NCBI GenBank assembly: GCA_033297205.1
Contig: MU859237.1
Location: 1-64,000 of the forward strand
DNA length: 64,000 nucleotides
Direction of reading: 5' to 3'
Source of the DNA: Pseudoneurospora amorphoporcata
Taxonomy: Eukaryota > Ascomycota > Sordariomycetes > Sordariales > Sordariaceae
The notes beneath the pieces are model-generated. The model searched no databases. It saw nothing but the letters and a program-made list of their open reading frames with translations, and had not been told where the DNA came from. A program made the position numbers and the translations under genes. Positions 10,065 through 22,097 of the stretch are shown here, in pieces; the stretch's first letter is position 1; each line of letters begins with the position of its first letter.

Positions 10065-12130
10065 ATGTCCTCGAACGAGAAGGCCCTGGCTCACAACGCC
10101 CCTTCTGGTCTGGAAAAGGCCGAAGGCACCCAAGCCAACACAGCGAAACCCCTCGACGAAGGCCATCAAGCCTTAAGCACCTCGACAGATTCTGAGCAGC
10201 ACAATGGAGATGCCAGTGTAGGAAATACCTCGTCTGCCCTCTATTTCCTTGCCAGATTTACTCACGTTACCATGCTCAGCATCTGAGTGTCCGCAAACTA
10301 TTGGCTCTAGCAGCCTTAGCTTGTTGCTGGACCAACGCGCAAGCTCCTCTGTATCTGTTCGGTAAGAAGATACTGGTTGTGTTGCTTGAAGTTGAAGTCG
10401 TCATCCAGCTAACCTCTTTACCAGCGGCCGTACCCGTCTTCGTTTACCGAGATCTTGGAGGAGTTGACCACTGGATCTGGTTCATCACTGCTCATCTACT
10501 CGCAACTGCGGCCATCTCTCCTTTTGTTGGTCGCTTTTCAGATGTGTTCGGGCGCCGCTGGGTTGCTCTGGCTGGCAGCAGCTTGATTGTTGTTGGCCAG
10601 ATCATGTGTGGTGCTGCTGAGAACATGGATATCTTCATTGGTAGGCCCAGTCCGACAACTAACCCGTTGACACCGATCCAACATGCCATACTGATACTCT
10701 AACCAGGCGGAATGGCTCTCACCGGAATTGGCACCGGTATCAACGAGCTCACAGCCCTCGCGGGAACAGCGGAACTCGCCCCTATTGCGCATCGTGGCTA
10801 CTACATTGCCGGCATGATTCTCACCATCATCCCTCTTTTGCCCTCCGTCATGTACTCCCAGATCATCTCGGCCTTCTCGACTTGGAGGTATATCTCGATT
10901 CTTACCGGCGGCTGGGCATTGGTCGGCCTTGTTATGACAGCCCTCTTTTACCACCCTCCTGCGCCGACAGAGGACCTCAATTGGAAACAAAAGCTTTCGC
11001 TCATGAGGGATATGGATGTGGTTGGTGGCTTCCTGTCTATCGCTGGGTTGGCTCTGCTGGAAGTTGGTCTTTTGGGTGGCGGATATCAGGTTAGTGACAG
11101 GCGGGCATTGCTACGACCTTGACTTGGTGACTGACACGGACTTCTAGTATCCTTGGACAAGTGCAAGAGTCTTGGCTCCCATGATTTTGGGATTCTTCGC
11201 ACTTATTGTCTTTGGCCTTTGGGAATACAAGGGAGCCAAAGCTCCCATGCTTCCCAGAGACTTGGGCCCTGCACCTCGGACACTCATCATGACCATGATC
11301 ATCACCTTCATATCCGGCGCCAACTTCTTTTCTGTTTTGATGCTGTGGCCGAGCGAAGCCTATAATGTCTATGGTAACAAGTGCGGATTCTCCTGCAAAC
11401 ACCTTCATCGCCTCCTATCCCTCGAGCTCAACCGCTAACGTCAAACCATCTAATCAGTCCCTACGGCGTCGGCTTCCGCGGCATGCCCTTCCCCTTCGGC
11501 ATCCTCGCTGGCTGCGTCATCTCTCTCTACCTGCTCTCCCGCTTCCCACGCCACATCAAATGGATTGTCTTCCTCACCTGCTGCATCATGACCGCCGGCT
11601 GCGGCGCCCTCGCTTCTGCTCGTCTCGACAACATTCACACCATGTACTTGGTCCTCTTCATTGCCGGCCTGGGAGTAGGCGGCATCGTGGTGCCCGCCTC
11701 GACCATCGCCACTATCATCGCGCCGACGGACTTCATCGCCACCATCACGGCCCTGACCATCTCTATCCGTATCGTCGGCGGTGTGATCGGATACACGGTT
11801 TACTACAACGTGTTCATCCAGAAGCTGGTACCCCAGCTTACGAAATCGGTGATCGGAGCCTGCATAAAGAGCGGAATTACCAACAAGGAGACCATCGGCG
11901 CGGTGATCGAGCTGACGGGCGCCTCGCTGGTGGCCGAGATTCGCATGCTGCCGGGCGTCACGGGCGAGAGCTGGGCGGTGATCGTGGTGGCCGGTCAGGA
12001 GGCGTACGTGAGGGCGTATCCGTGGGTGTACTATTGCAGTATTGCCTTTGGAGGAGTGTCGATCCTAGCGAGCCTGGGTATGGAGGATATCTCGGGCTTG
12101 ATCGATAGGACGGTCATGGTTCACATGTGA
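10065..12130 (+). CDS. MFS transporter, TRI12/siderophore-efflux-like
   Basis: Six exons: 10065-10217, 10280-10361, 10425-10640, 10707-11089, 11148-11380, 11458-12130, giving 579 aa with all phases closing. An ATG at 10047 is in frame but has T at -3, whereas 10065 has A at -3. The hydrophilic N-terminus (about 50 aa) precedes 12-14 hydrophobic helices. The MFS motif A-like GRFSDVFGRR follows helix 2, and the FLIGGMALTGIGTG-type helix and PYGVGFRG loop match the TRI12 group, which exports trichothecenes, siderophores or other small molecules by proton antiport at the plasma membrane. The fifth intron needs the donor GTGCGG at 11381; the stronger-looking GTAACA at 11374 breaks the frame, while GTGCGG restores a family-like VYGNNPYG. 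CTAAC branch sites are visible. The substrate cannot be read from sequence, and no biosynthetic cluster surrounds it. Confidence 0.85.
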
Positions 12131-12582
12131 AGAAACAGAACCATGGCTGGGGCCGTGACATGGTGGTGGTGTCTGTCTGTCTGGCGGATTTTTCGGTTTC
12201 TTCCCTCATCAGCACGGAGCGATTTGACTTCTTATCAGAGCGGCAAGCGAGGCGGTCTTCATCATTTTCGCGTGTAAATTGCTGGGCTTGGCTGGGAAAG
12301 TTTCACGGTGGGCAGGGATATGTCGAGCAGCTGCTTCGCTGTAATATCGGGGGATTCATGCATACACTGACTAGGGGAACTTGATTTGTAAAACACTCGG
12401 GGCCGATCTATTTGATGTAGATAGCATAGGGCTTCATAGGCAATATAGTCGGGTACCTGGAGGTGGATGATCGAGGAAGAGGACTGCTCCGACGTATATA
12501 CCATGGCGTTAGTTTAATGTAGATAGATGATCATCTGGCTTTCAAGCCATGAAGCCGTCCAGACGGACGGGAAGTAATGAGA

Positions 12583-12623
<41 letters not shown>

Positions 12624-12910
12624 TGTGACATGATAGATTCGTGTCTACATAGCTGTCATTAGTATCATTACTACCTACACGTCCCGAATTCCCTTGACCA
12701 AACGAGGCACATAACAAACCCTGTCCCAGCTATGTACCCGTACCGAGAAACTCCCTGACAAAATGAAGCATGAAAGCAGCCCGCTCTCCCCTCTACTGTA
12801 GTCCCCATACTCATTACACTACACTCTCATAACCGTAGGAAACACACGCCGGTTCCGAAACAACTGATGAAGGAGTGTCCGCTCGCCGTTCGGTCACCAT
12901 CTCCCCTGAA
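12131..12910. other. Convergent intergenic region with a 36-base poly(A) run
   Basis: This holds the 3' untranslated regions of the MFS gene (+) and ATG29 (-). No gene is visible. A homopolymer of adenines occupies 12584-12619. Confidence 0.6.
12584..12619. repeat. Poly(A) homopolymer, 36 A
   Basis: Thirty-six consecutive adenines between two 3' ends. It is most simply a mononucleotide microsatellite and will be length-variable. No retrotransposon coding or target-site duplication is seen beside it. Confidence 0.9.
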
Positions 12911-14752
12911 TTAGGGACGATTACCCTTGCTAGGCAAGTATTTGCTCCTAATGGTGTGGCCGATCATGCTCATCCGGCTACCGATCGTCCCGTCTTGCAT
13001 CCTGCTGGCTAGAGCTTCTTCGAGTGCTGATTGGGTTACCGAGGCATCTGTGACATCGATTTGTCAGCACATGTCACATATTTTTTTTTCTTTGGATGAA
13101 CGGATTGTAACGCACAACGGAAATCAACTCACCATCAAGATCACTAAAACTACTCCCCATACTCGGCGCCCCCTCACTTCCCTCTCGTGACAACATATCC
13201 ATCCTTCTTGGCGACAGCGGCCCCGGTGGTCTCGCTCCACTTCCATCTGCACCACCTGCCCCTGCACCTAAAGCAAGTCGGAGACGACGAGAATTGGGAG
13301 GATCGGGATTAGGAATGATAGCCGCCGAGCTGGTAGACGAGTCCGACGTCTGCGATTGAATCGTGGATAATTGCGGGTGGTTGTTCTTGGTGCTGCTTAG
13401 GCTGTGGCCGTGGCTGACTTGCTGTTGTTGTTGGTACTGTTGCTGGGATCCAGAGCCGGATCCGGATCCTATCCTGTTTCGAGGCGTGGCTGGATGACCA
13501 TGGTCGCGGTAGTTCAGGGGGAGTTTGGTTACGGTTGCGTGGAGGTCGAGAGCGCCGCTGCCGTCTGAGGTTGAGGCAGAGCCTGTTGGGTTACTCTGGC
13601 GTTGGAATCTTGGTTGTTGATATTGTTGTTGTTGCTGCTGTTGTTGTTGCGGTTGTCTGGTTCTAGTAGGAGGAAGGAAAGCAAGTTCGTCATCGTCGTC
13701 ATCATCGTCGGAAGCTGTCTTATCTTGAGCCGCCGCCGACTGGAAGCGTGGAGGACGGCGGATGTAGCGACTTTGCATTTGCTCGGCGTAGTCTGAGTCG
13801 GAGGAGGAGGAAGATGGTGAGATGGAGGCGACGGGTGATGGCGGTTCTGGGGGCCGGTATGATCGGTTATCTTCTGTTGTTCCTTCGTGGGTGGCGTCAC
13901 CGGAGGAAACGTCTTTGCCCATTTTGATGGATAGTAGTGATAATCTGCGGCGCTGTGGATCGCTTAACCTGCTGGCTATCTTGTTGCTTGTCGTAGGGGC
14001 AGCAAGGCTCGGATTCTGCCCCGGGACCAAGGTGGTTTGCGAGGAGTTGCGCGAGATGGCGGGTCGTAGAGGGTTGGCGGACGTCTTAGCCGTCGGTGTC
14101 CCGGGAGTGTTGACATCGTCTTTAGGAGCGAGAGCCTCCTTGCGCATGGAGAGAGCTGAAGTACGGCCGCCGATGGAACCTGCCCGTCTCATGCCTTCGG
14201 CGTATCCAACTGGCTCGCCGCCGGGAATCGGCGACGGAGCGGCGGATCCGCGACCGCCCGCGGCGGCTTTCCTCATCTGCGCCCGCAGCTGGGAAGTGTG
14301 TCGCTCGGTAAGATAGGAGATCATCTGGAGGAGGAACTCGACTGTGACATCGAACTGGACTGCCCTATACATAGCAACACACAGTGTCAATACTAGATGC
14401 AGAAGCGCACTGCTGGTGACGAGGAAGACTCACAGCTCGTGCCCTACACATCAGAATTATTAGTATGAGGCCTAACTTGGTGGATGATGTAGACTTACAG
14501 TCGATTTCTGTCTTTGATACTCCCGAGATAATGGTCCATAGCGCTTCAGATTTTCTGTCATCCCAGCTCACCTTGCGAGGTCAAGTTAGCTGGCGTGATT
14601 CACGGTCGCGGCCAGGGACACAGTGCGGGGAAACATACCGGTGGAGGATCAACGAAGTCGCCCCGATTGAAGGGAAGACGGACATAAACATGGTATCTGG
14701 GTTCCCTCCTGTCCTGGTTGGAGGACGAGCCTGGCCTCTCTCGGAGCGACAT
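12911..14752 (-). CDS. atg29: Autophagy-related protein 29 (Atg29)
   Basis: Five exons read right to left: 14752-14639, 14571-14499, 14443-14434, 14364-13133, 13047-12911; the sum is 1566 nt, 521 aa. Atg29 works with Atg17 and Atg31 to scaffold the pre-autophagosomal structure. The N-terminal Atg29 domain is recognisable once spliced: YHVYVRLPF and DFVDPPP (exon 1), then WDDRKSEALWTIISG (exon 2), then EIDWHELAVQFDVTVEFLL and YLTERHTSQLRAQMRKA. The third exon is only 10 nt; without it neither frame nor the DWHELA motif is made. Residues about 110-470 are Ser/Pro/Gln-rich and likely disordered, with many phosphorylatable serines. The last exon restores a helical tail (TQSALEEALASRMQDGTIGS). The gene is divergent from the NUP53-like gene, with a 660-bp shared upstream region. 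Confidence 0.85.
14434..14443 (-). other. atg29: 10-nt microexon of atg29
   Basis: The ten bases GGCACGAGCT are flanked upstream (minus sense) by GTAAGT...GTAG (intron 14444-14498, 55 nt) and downstream by GTGAGT...ATAG (intron 14365-14433, 69 nt). They supply the end of a Trp codon, His, Glu and the start of a Leu codon, joining EID to AVQFDV in the conserved Atg29 domain. Confidence 0.8.
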
Positions 14753-15412
14753 GGTGTTTCTGGACTGAAAGATCGATCAAAAAGAAGCTGGAAAATGGAA
14801 TGATAAGGGTGAGTGTCGCCGGGCTCTTATAACAAAACAAAGCTCCGGACGACGGAGGTAGGTACAACGGTGAGTGTGCGTGCAGTGTGATTGAGTGCAT
14901 CATAGCGTGCTGCGTTGCGTACAGCAGCCCGTCTTGAAACGCAGGGCTCCAGGCAGGCAGCTCTTATCGATAAGCAAGTCAGGTTCCACTTGATGTTCCA
15001 ATGCCGGTGCTAACGAGACCCTACCCGTCTATCGTCCAATACTGGGGCAGGGGACAGGGGAACGAGGACGCTAGCCAAGGCTGCTGTTGCCGTAGCAAGA
15101 CGGAATCCCAATTGGGCTGACGTTCACTCTAGCATTGATAGCGCATCGAAAAATCGCGTCGCATCTTCATTCGCTGTTGCACCATTTGCACCACCACACA
15201 GCACCACCACAGGGAAACCCTCCGACAACTTCACATCCTCTCTCGGTATCGTCAGGAGCTGTTGAAACAAAGCGGCAACCCAAAGAGCTCCTACCGTCTT
15301 CCAGGATCATCACAGTTGTTCGACCGCGAGCAAACACCGTGCACATAGCACATGGCAATTGCCATTTTCCACATTTACTACGAGATACCTTCAACCCAAT
15401 ATCGTGCCTGAC
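14753..15412. promoter_or_regulatory. Divergent promoter region of atg29 and the NUP53-like gene
   Basis: About 660 bp separates the two start codons. No ORF with coding character is seen. It must hold both promoters; I could not identify a specific factor-binding site with confidence. Confidence 0.5.
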
Positions 15413-16804
15413 ATGGCGCCCCTAATCCTCCACAACGTCCCAGATGACGAGCTCTACGTCGGTGACGACGGTATTCAGAGACCTTACGCCATGGTGTTTC
15501 CACAGTTCGTCCGCCCGGCTTGACAAACCAGCCCCGATACTGACCTTTGAAAAACAAACAGCCAAGACGGTCCCCGCTCCAGAAGGACAGTTCACGAGAC
15601 AGGCTCCTTCGGCAAGTCAACACGTCGGTCGCGATCCAAGACAGCCGCACCAGCCAGGAAGGAAGATGCCACGATAGCCGCCGCCGACCGTGTATTCTCG
15701 AACTACCTCGCGAACCTGAACCCCGACCAGAACCTCACAGCCGCCCAAAGGAAACAGTCTCTCATACCATCCTCCCTCGGCGACGAGAACACCGCGCCCA
15801 CCCAACTGTCCAAGAAGCACCACCCAACCGAAGTGATACTACGCGGCTACCGCTCCGTCTCGCACCAGTACGCCGCCATCAACCACTACGAGCAGCTCGC
15901 CGGGAGGATATGCGAGGACTACCCGCGCGACCCGCCGGCCGAGAACAGGCGGTACAAGTCCGAGCTGCGCGACCCTCTCTACGCGCGAAGACGGCCCCTA
16001 ACCGCTGACGAGCGCGCGCTCGTCAACAAGGCCGACGGCGGCGAGCACTGGGTGAAGGTGACGTTTGAGTCCGCTGAGGCGGCCGAAGCAGCCATAACCG
16101 CCTCTCCCCAAACCCTTCTCGGCCACCTCATCTTCGCCGAGCCCTATGATGGCGTCCCCCCCGCCCGCGACGAAGCCGTACCCGACAACACCGCTTTCAT
16201 CAACAATGGCGTTACCCCCGGCGCCAATAACAACAACCGTCGTGGCTCGTCAGGCCAACAACAGCAGCAACAGCAACAACCACGCTCCCGCGTCACCATG
16301 ACAAACCCTTACACCTCCTACCTCGACAACCAACAGTCCCCCTCCTCCTCCCGCACCGCCGACACCGGCACCATCTCCGACACCTCCAGCGCAACCATCA
16401 CCTCCGCAGCCATGGGCGCCGTAGCCGGCGCCTTCACGCACGGCCTTGACTCTCTCGCCCATTCCACGGCAGGCGGGGCGCACCACCTCTCGACGGCCGT
16501 CGACGTCGCCCATGGGGATATGGACAGCGAGTTCTGCCGGGCGATCCCGACGGTGCGCAAGGCTAAGCTCCTGCCCGTCGACCAGGCTTTGCTTCCCGCC
16601 CCCTCGTACACGCAGCGGGCGCTGAACCACGTGCCGCTGTTCAAGTGGTTCACGGGCAACATGATTGGGAATGAGGTGCCGAGGACGGAGACGGGAGAGT
16701 TTGATTGGGACCGGGCGAGCTTGTACTGGAAGTTGATGTGGTGGTTGGATGCGAGGTTGTGGTTGTTTAGGGGGGAGGTGTTGAGTGCTGATAAGGATGA
16801 GTGA
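15413..16804 (+). CDS. nup53: Nucleoporin of the NUP53/NUP35 (MPPN) family
   Basis: Two exons, 15413-15504 and 15562-16804, 444 aa; intron 57 nt with donor GTTCGT. The other nearby AG would shift the frame. Nup53-type proteins sit in the inner ring of the nuclear pore, bind Nic96/Nup170-type partners and contact the membrane. The sequence opens with MAPLILHNVPDDELYVGDDG, has a basic Ser/Arg segment at about 35-60, and then the Nup35-type RRM at about 118-230 (TEVILRGYRS; WVKVTFESAEAAEAAI; LLGHLIFAEPYDG). A low-complexity Gln/Ser linker follows. The C-terminus SLYWKLMWWLDARLWLF is an aromatic amphipathic helix, as used by this family to insert into the nuclear membrane. FG repeats are scarce. 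The N-terminal half is weakly conserved; the RRM plus terminal helix carry the assignment. Confidence 0.75.
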
Positions 16805-17382
16805 GTGGCAGCCGGGGTGTTTGAAAAAGATGGAGGGCTGGATGGGGATGGATGGATGGTTGGATTATCACCATATGGTCCATGGAAGGAAAGGTTGCTG
16901 TTGATGGTAAAGAATCGGTCGTGGTGGTGGTGGTGGTGTGGCGGTGGGAATGATACCAGAGTGGAAGTCGAGAGTTTTTATGGACTAAGAGTACGATGTT
17001 ATGCATTGAGCTTGTTTGGCTTTGTCATTATAAGAGACGTTCAGGTTTCGGATACCTGTCGTTTACTCTTCCCTACACTCAGTGAACGAAGCACGACAGT
17101 GATTCCCGTAGTAGTGATTCGGCGTTGGGCTGACAGACTTCTAGAACCTTCACGACAATCTGCTAAGGCTCAGGAATGAGTAAAACCCGACATGTTTTGA
17201 GATCTATTTGCCTGCCTGCTTTGTGCTCGTAATAACTTGAGAAAGAAAGGAAAAATACTCTTATGCAAACATGACGAAGACAAAGAAACTACCTGATCAA
17301 ACTAACTAATACTTCTGGAAGCTATGTAATCATAACAATCATAAACCAGAAAGGCGCAAAACTCAAGCGGCCCACCATCCCG
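16805..17382. other. Convergent intergenic region (3' ends)
   Basis: No gene seen. It should hold the 3' ends of the NUP53-like gene (+) and the IVY1-like gene (-). A short GT/TGG-rich stretch lies at 16920-16945. Confidence 0.5.
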
Positions 17383-19950
17383 TCAGCAAAACCCACCCGG
17401 TACGTTCATACTCGTACTCCTACCACCACCAGCAACAGAACCCCGGAATCCGCTTCTTCTCCTGATGCTCCAACCGGCACTCGAGACAATGGAGTTTCTG
17501 GATTCCCTGGAGGTACGTATGGTACTTGGCCTCCTGCTGCTGCTCCTGCTGCTCGTACTCGTGCCGGTCATACTTTTCATGCCCTCGCTCATGCTCGTGC
17601 TCCTCATACCCGTACCCATATTCATGCTCATACTCCTTCTTCTTCCTACAATCTCGTCAAGGTCGGAAAGGTTCAGACTCAGACGGGCATTGGCACCAAC
17701 ATCTGTCGTCGTAACCGTGTCCAAACTCCACCTCCTGTTCCTCTCCCCAATAGAGGACGGCGTAGAAGGCAATCTCGCCAAAGCCAGCTCCTCTTCACCC
17801 TCACCGTGCCCTGCCCCTGACGACGATAGCGGCGGCGGCGGCCAATCCCCTTAACTAGCCGTTGCCGTCGCCGTCGCCGTCTGTGTAGGCGGGGTCATGG
17901 GCGTTATCGTCGGCGTGATATCATTTTCTTCCCCCTCCTGATCCCTTTCCCTTTCGTCATTATGATGATCCCCATTCTTTTCGTTACTGCTGCCATGGAT
18001 GGTATACTCATCCTGGCTCTGGTATTGGTGGTCGTCATTGTTACTGCTCGTGCCGTTGGCGACATCCATTCTCGAGGCGGACACGAAGCTCAACATTCCA
18101 CCCGCCGATCCCGGTCGTCCGCTGTAGCTCCAGCTTCCATCCCTCAGCTCGTGTTCCTCAGACGGGAGGGCGGAGGTGGAGGCGGCGGACGGGTGCTGGA
18201 GCCGCTGCAGAGAGCTGCTGGTCAGGGAACGGTTGATGCCGAGCGAGATGCTGAGGCGGCCAGAGTAGCTGCTTCGCTTGCTGCTGCTTTGGTTGCTTCG
18301 CGGCCGGATCGTCTCCTGATGCTGCTGCTGCTGCTGTTGTTCCTCGTCGGGCTCGGCGGGCGGGTGGAAGCGGTAGGGGATTTGGTCGCGCCAGGGAGAG
18401 ACGAGGGCTTCGTCGTCTTCGTCGTCGCCATCGTTGCCATTGCTGTGGCTACCAGGGAGAGGGAGGGTGAGGGATTGGGCGCCGAGTGGAGAGAAGAGAG
18501 CATCCTGTTCTTCTTCGTCATTCAGTCGGGACCCGGTGGTGGGGGATGGAGGGTCGGAGGCGCCGAAGAGGGACTTGGGGTTTAGGGCGAGCGGTTGTGG
18601 CTGGGGAGAGAAGGGGCGTGGGCCCCGCGGGCGGTTGAGGCCTTCGGAGGAAAAGACACTTTCTGTGTCCTTGTCTCGTGGGGGTGTGCGAGGAGAGTAG
18701 GCGATTGTGGATTGGTTGTCGGGAGAGTGAATAGCGCCCGCGAGGCTCTGTTGGCAGTAGTTGTTAGTGTTGTCCCTCACGTCTTCAGTGTCTTCTTGCA
18801 TTTGGTAATGGCTGCCTACCAGTCTTAGGGTATCTTCTCTTCCACCGCCTGTTGTATCGGCGAGAATACTCCTTGGCGGCAGGATGCTGAATAGCTTACT
18901 TCCCCCACCGGCGCCGCCGCTCGCTATGCCGTCATCGCCGGCACCGCCTGCGACGATGTTGCCTCCCGTCCCGCCAAACCTGCCGTCAGAATGTCCAACG
19001 GTCCTGTCTGGGATCACATCCTCGCTGGCGAAGAGGTCTTGGCCCTGCTCCAACACATCCTCAAGTCCACCACCTGTCCACCCCTTCCGCGCCAGACTCT
19101 CGAAAATGTCAACTTCAGCTCGGACGAGCGAACAGCTCGCTTCCACGATACGGGCGCTGGTGTCTTGACTCTCCCTCAAGAGGGTCCTGGAATGCTCGCC
19201 ATGCAGCGTTGTGAGACCGTCCAACTTAGTGGTCAACTCGACGAGATGGCTCCGGAACTTGGCCACGTCCCGCCTGCGCTGCTTGTGCAGCTTCATCCCT
19301 TCCTTCTCCAACCGTCTGATCTCCTTGGACTGCACGGACACCGCGCTCGCATAGCTTTCCTCTTCATCCTCAACCGCGCCACGCCACTTGTCCAACTCGT
19401 GGAGAAGCGGTACCTCGAACGAGCGGTAGACCGTCTCGGACAGAATGTGCTGGTGGTTGGCAACGAGGTGCTGCAAACCAGCGACGGTAAGCAGGGTGTC
19501 GGCCGTGCAGGTGGACTTTGTGGTGCCCTGGGCTGCAGAAATGAAGCTGTTGTTGATCAACAGTGGGGGGGGACCCCCGCCTTGACCCTGGCCGCCTTGT
19601 ACCGGACTTCCGCCTCGATTGGGCGGGTCGGACACGATCTGTTCGGCGCGGGCTTCTTTTAGACGGGCGCAGGATTCGAGAGCAGAGCCGAAGGCGGAGG
19701 CGGCAGTGGAGAGCGATGTAAGGGCCAAGCGGAAGGCCTTGGCGGAGGAGAGGAGGTCCGCATATGCGGCCTGTGATGCTTCAAGATCATGCTTGGTAAG
19801 GACAGCATGCGCCTGCTTGGGCGGAGGCGGCAGTGGCAGGTTGAACTGCGATAGGTTCGGGTTTGCTGTAGAAGCGTATGAATAGGTCGGGCTCGATGGC
19901 ACCGGCGGTAGTTGTGAGAGAGTTGGCGAAGGAGGTGACTTGGGCGCCAT
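17383..19950 (-). CDS. ivy1: IVY1-like phospholipid-binding (BAR-like) protein
   Basis: The secure part is a single frame 19950-17851 of 699 codons from MAPKSPPSPTLS. Residues about 45-330 form a helical, coiled-coil-rich region (KHDLEASQAAYADLLSSAKA; ELDKWRGAVEDEEESYASAV; EIRRLEKEGMKLHKQRRRD) resembling the fungal Ivy1 family. Yeast Ivy1 binds phosphatidylinositol phosphates, Ypt7 and Vps33 on vacuoles and modulates fusion and TORC1/Fab1 signalling. The remainder is long, Ser/Gly/Asp-rich and likely disordered. The frame meets one TAA at 17851-17853, then continues open in the same frame to 17383 with strongly coding-like sequence (RWSLDTVTTTDVG; IVGRRRSMS; final STSMNVPGGFC). A small in-phase intron starting GTTAAG at 17855 and ending at 17811 (45 nt) or 17817 (39 nt) would remove the TAA, so I annotate the whole span. 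If the TAA is real the protein is 699 aa. The family call is from pattern memory and moderate. Confidence 0.6.
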
Positions 19951-21221
19951 GATTACGCCAGCAGAAGCAGATGTTGCGGCTGCTTGCCTCTATTTCGGTG
20001 GCTGGAGCGCTGGAAGTCTAGACTCTCTGGAGGTGGTGCGGATCTCGAGGGCGTCGGTCGAGATAGGAAAGGGAGATTTTTGTTTACTCGAGGTCGCAAA
20101 ACTTGGGGTCGTGCGACATAGGGAAGCAAGACCAACAAAGGTGTCGTATGTATAAAAAAAAGTAATGGCCCGGGTCGTAGGAGGTTGGCACACTTGGCTC
20201 GGATGGTACGATAATCGCAACAGGCTGGCGGATAGGTATCTGGAATCTGGGATTATGGGTACGAGATGCCCCCGCTGTGAGAGGGGACGGTGGAACCCTT
20301 TTGGTGTTTATGGCGGTTTTAGACTTGTGATCCTCCGGTCCAAGGGCGCCTCTAAATTGTGGGTGACACGCGCTACTATCCGTACCTGTAAGTGGTAGGA
20401 GGTGGTGGTTGTGTGGGAGCCCGTGCGATGAGGTGCGCAAGGGACAGTGTTTCTGTTTTTGTGCCGTCAAGCCCAGGTCCCTTATGTGACGACTTTTTAT
20501 AACCCGTTTCACCCAACAACAAGGAATCGCGATCTCTGCTCAAGACACCTCAACCTGGAAAGCAAGAAAATGAGTGGCAAATGGCTGCTGTCCAAATCGC
20601 GCCCGATTGTTGGGCAATGCAATGGGATGCTGGGATGAGGTGACACCAGGACGATGTCCAAATGGCCCGTCGATTTTTGGAGATTTTGACAGTGGGGTTT
20701 CCAGCGTCGGATGGAGCCACGATTCCTCGAATCCAGCGAACCTTCACACGGCTTGTGACACTGACGACGGCCAGCATCAGCGGGCCACTGTCACTGGACT
20801 CGCAAGGCCACCCCCAGTGATAATATTGACTAACCGTATTTGGGGAAGATCGCCGTTCAAGCAACTGCTGTGAAACGGGAGCTATCATGTTTCATCATCG
20901 TCAACGTCCAAACGAAAACCGCAAGCCTGTGTTTACACGATAACGATGCCCTTGGACGTGAGGTGCATGGACGAATTGGCCAATGACACCTGCTGGGAGT
21001 GGTGAGTTCATGACAAGTACCTAAACACTCCCAATAACCCCTAAACCTCCCTGATGCCCAGGCCATGCATCGAGACAGCATGTCCAACGACACACACAAG
21101 GTAGGCAAAGGTTTGAATCCAAAATGTTTACCCAGGCTGTGTCAGGGTTTATCTATAAGGAAAAAGAACAGGCAAGGCTCTATGTCAAGCAAGTCTCGCT
21201 AGCACATTGAACATGAAAACA
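19951..21221. other. Intergenic region upstream of the IVY1-like gene
   Basis: Both flanking genes run leftward, so this holds the IVY1-like promoter and the 3' end of the thioesterase gene. Open frames here are short and lack motifs. No gene supported. Confidence 0.5.
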
Positions 21222-22097
21222 CTATAACTCCGACTTATCAGCCTGCTTCGGCAGCCTCTCGGTCAAAAAATCCTCGATCGCATCCAATTCCTCCGTGCAA
21301 GCAGAGTGACCCATGCCCCTAGAATTCCCAAGCAGTCAGCAAAGGGAAAATTTCAAAATCGAGACAGAAACGCCGAGGGCGGTACTTACGGGTAAGTCTC
21401 CAACCTGACATTGTAACCCAACTCCTTGAGCAAGTCACGGCTCATCGTGCCCAGCTTATAGTTGACAACCTGATCAGCATCGCCATGGGCCATGAAGATG
21501 GGCGTCTCCTTGTTGAACTCGGGCTTGGGCACGAGCTCGGCAAACTTAAGGCTGAGGAGGAGGTACGAAGACAAGGCGACGATGCCGGCCAGCTTGGACT
21601 TGACAGTGAGGCCGCTGAACAAGCTCATGGCGCCGCCCTGACTGAAGCCGCCGATGACGATGCGGTCGGCCGGGATGCCCGAGTCAATCTCCTTCTGGAT
21701 CAAGTCGTGAAAGTAGGCTTGGCTGGTCAGGATGCCGGCCTCGTCCTCATTGCGGCGGAGGGTCTCGGCGCTGCCATCGATGGCGAACTTTCATAGCTGT
21801 TGTGTTAGGGTTATTTGAACTTCGGGGGAGGGAGGCAGGCAGGCAGGCAGAAAAGAGTAAGCTTACAATGTCATACCAACCAGGCATCTTCATGCCCCAG
21901 TTGGCTGTGATGGGAATCGAAGGCGCATGGGGCAGGATGAACTTGACCTCATCAAGGCGTTGGCGGCGGCGCCAGTGATCGACGGCGGAGGCCCAGCCAT
22001 GGCCGGTGTCGCCAAGGCCGTGGATGAAGATGACGGTGGCCGTGTGCCGGGCCACAGCCGGGACGAGGAGAGGAGGACGACGAGCAAGGGAAGCCAT
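21222..22097 (-). CDS. APT1: Acyl-protein thioesterase 1 (lysophospholipase/carboxylesterase family)
   Basis: Three exons: 22097-21867, 21787-21390, 21318-21222, 241 aa, the usual family length. The enzyme hydrolyses thioesters on S-palmitoylated proteins, such as Ras and G-alpha subunits, and some lysophospholipids in the cytosol. The alpha/beta-hydrolase landmarks are all present: the oxyanion-side IHGLGDTGHGW near residues 26-36, the nucleophile elbow GFSQGG with catalytic Ser, the acid in AHGDADQVV, and the catalytic His in GMGHSACTEEL in the last exon. Introns are 79 and 71 nt; both phases close. The 5' intron contains a GCCT/GCAG tetranucleotide run (about 21835-21850). The gene is divergent from the LigB-type dioxygenase gene. 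Confidence 0.92.

Noticed and set aside
12584..12619. Poly(A) run as the tail of a retrotransposed element
   Set aside because: No element body, no target-site duplication and no reverse-transcriptase sequence nearby.
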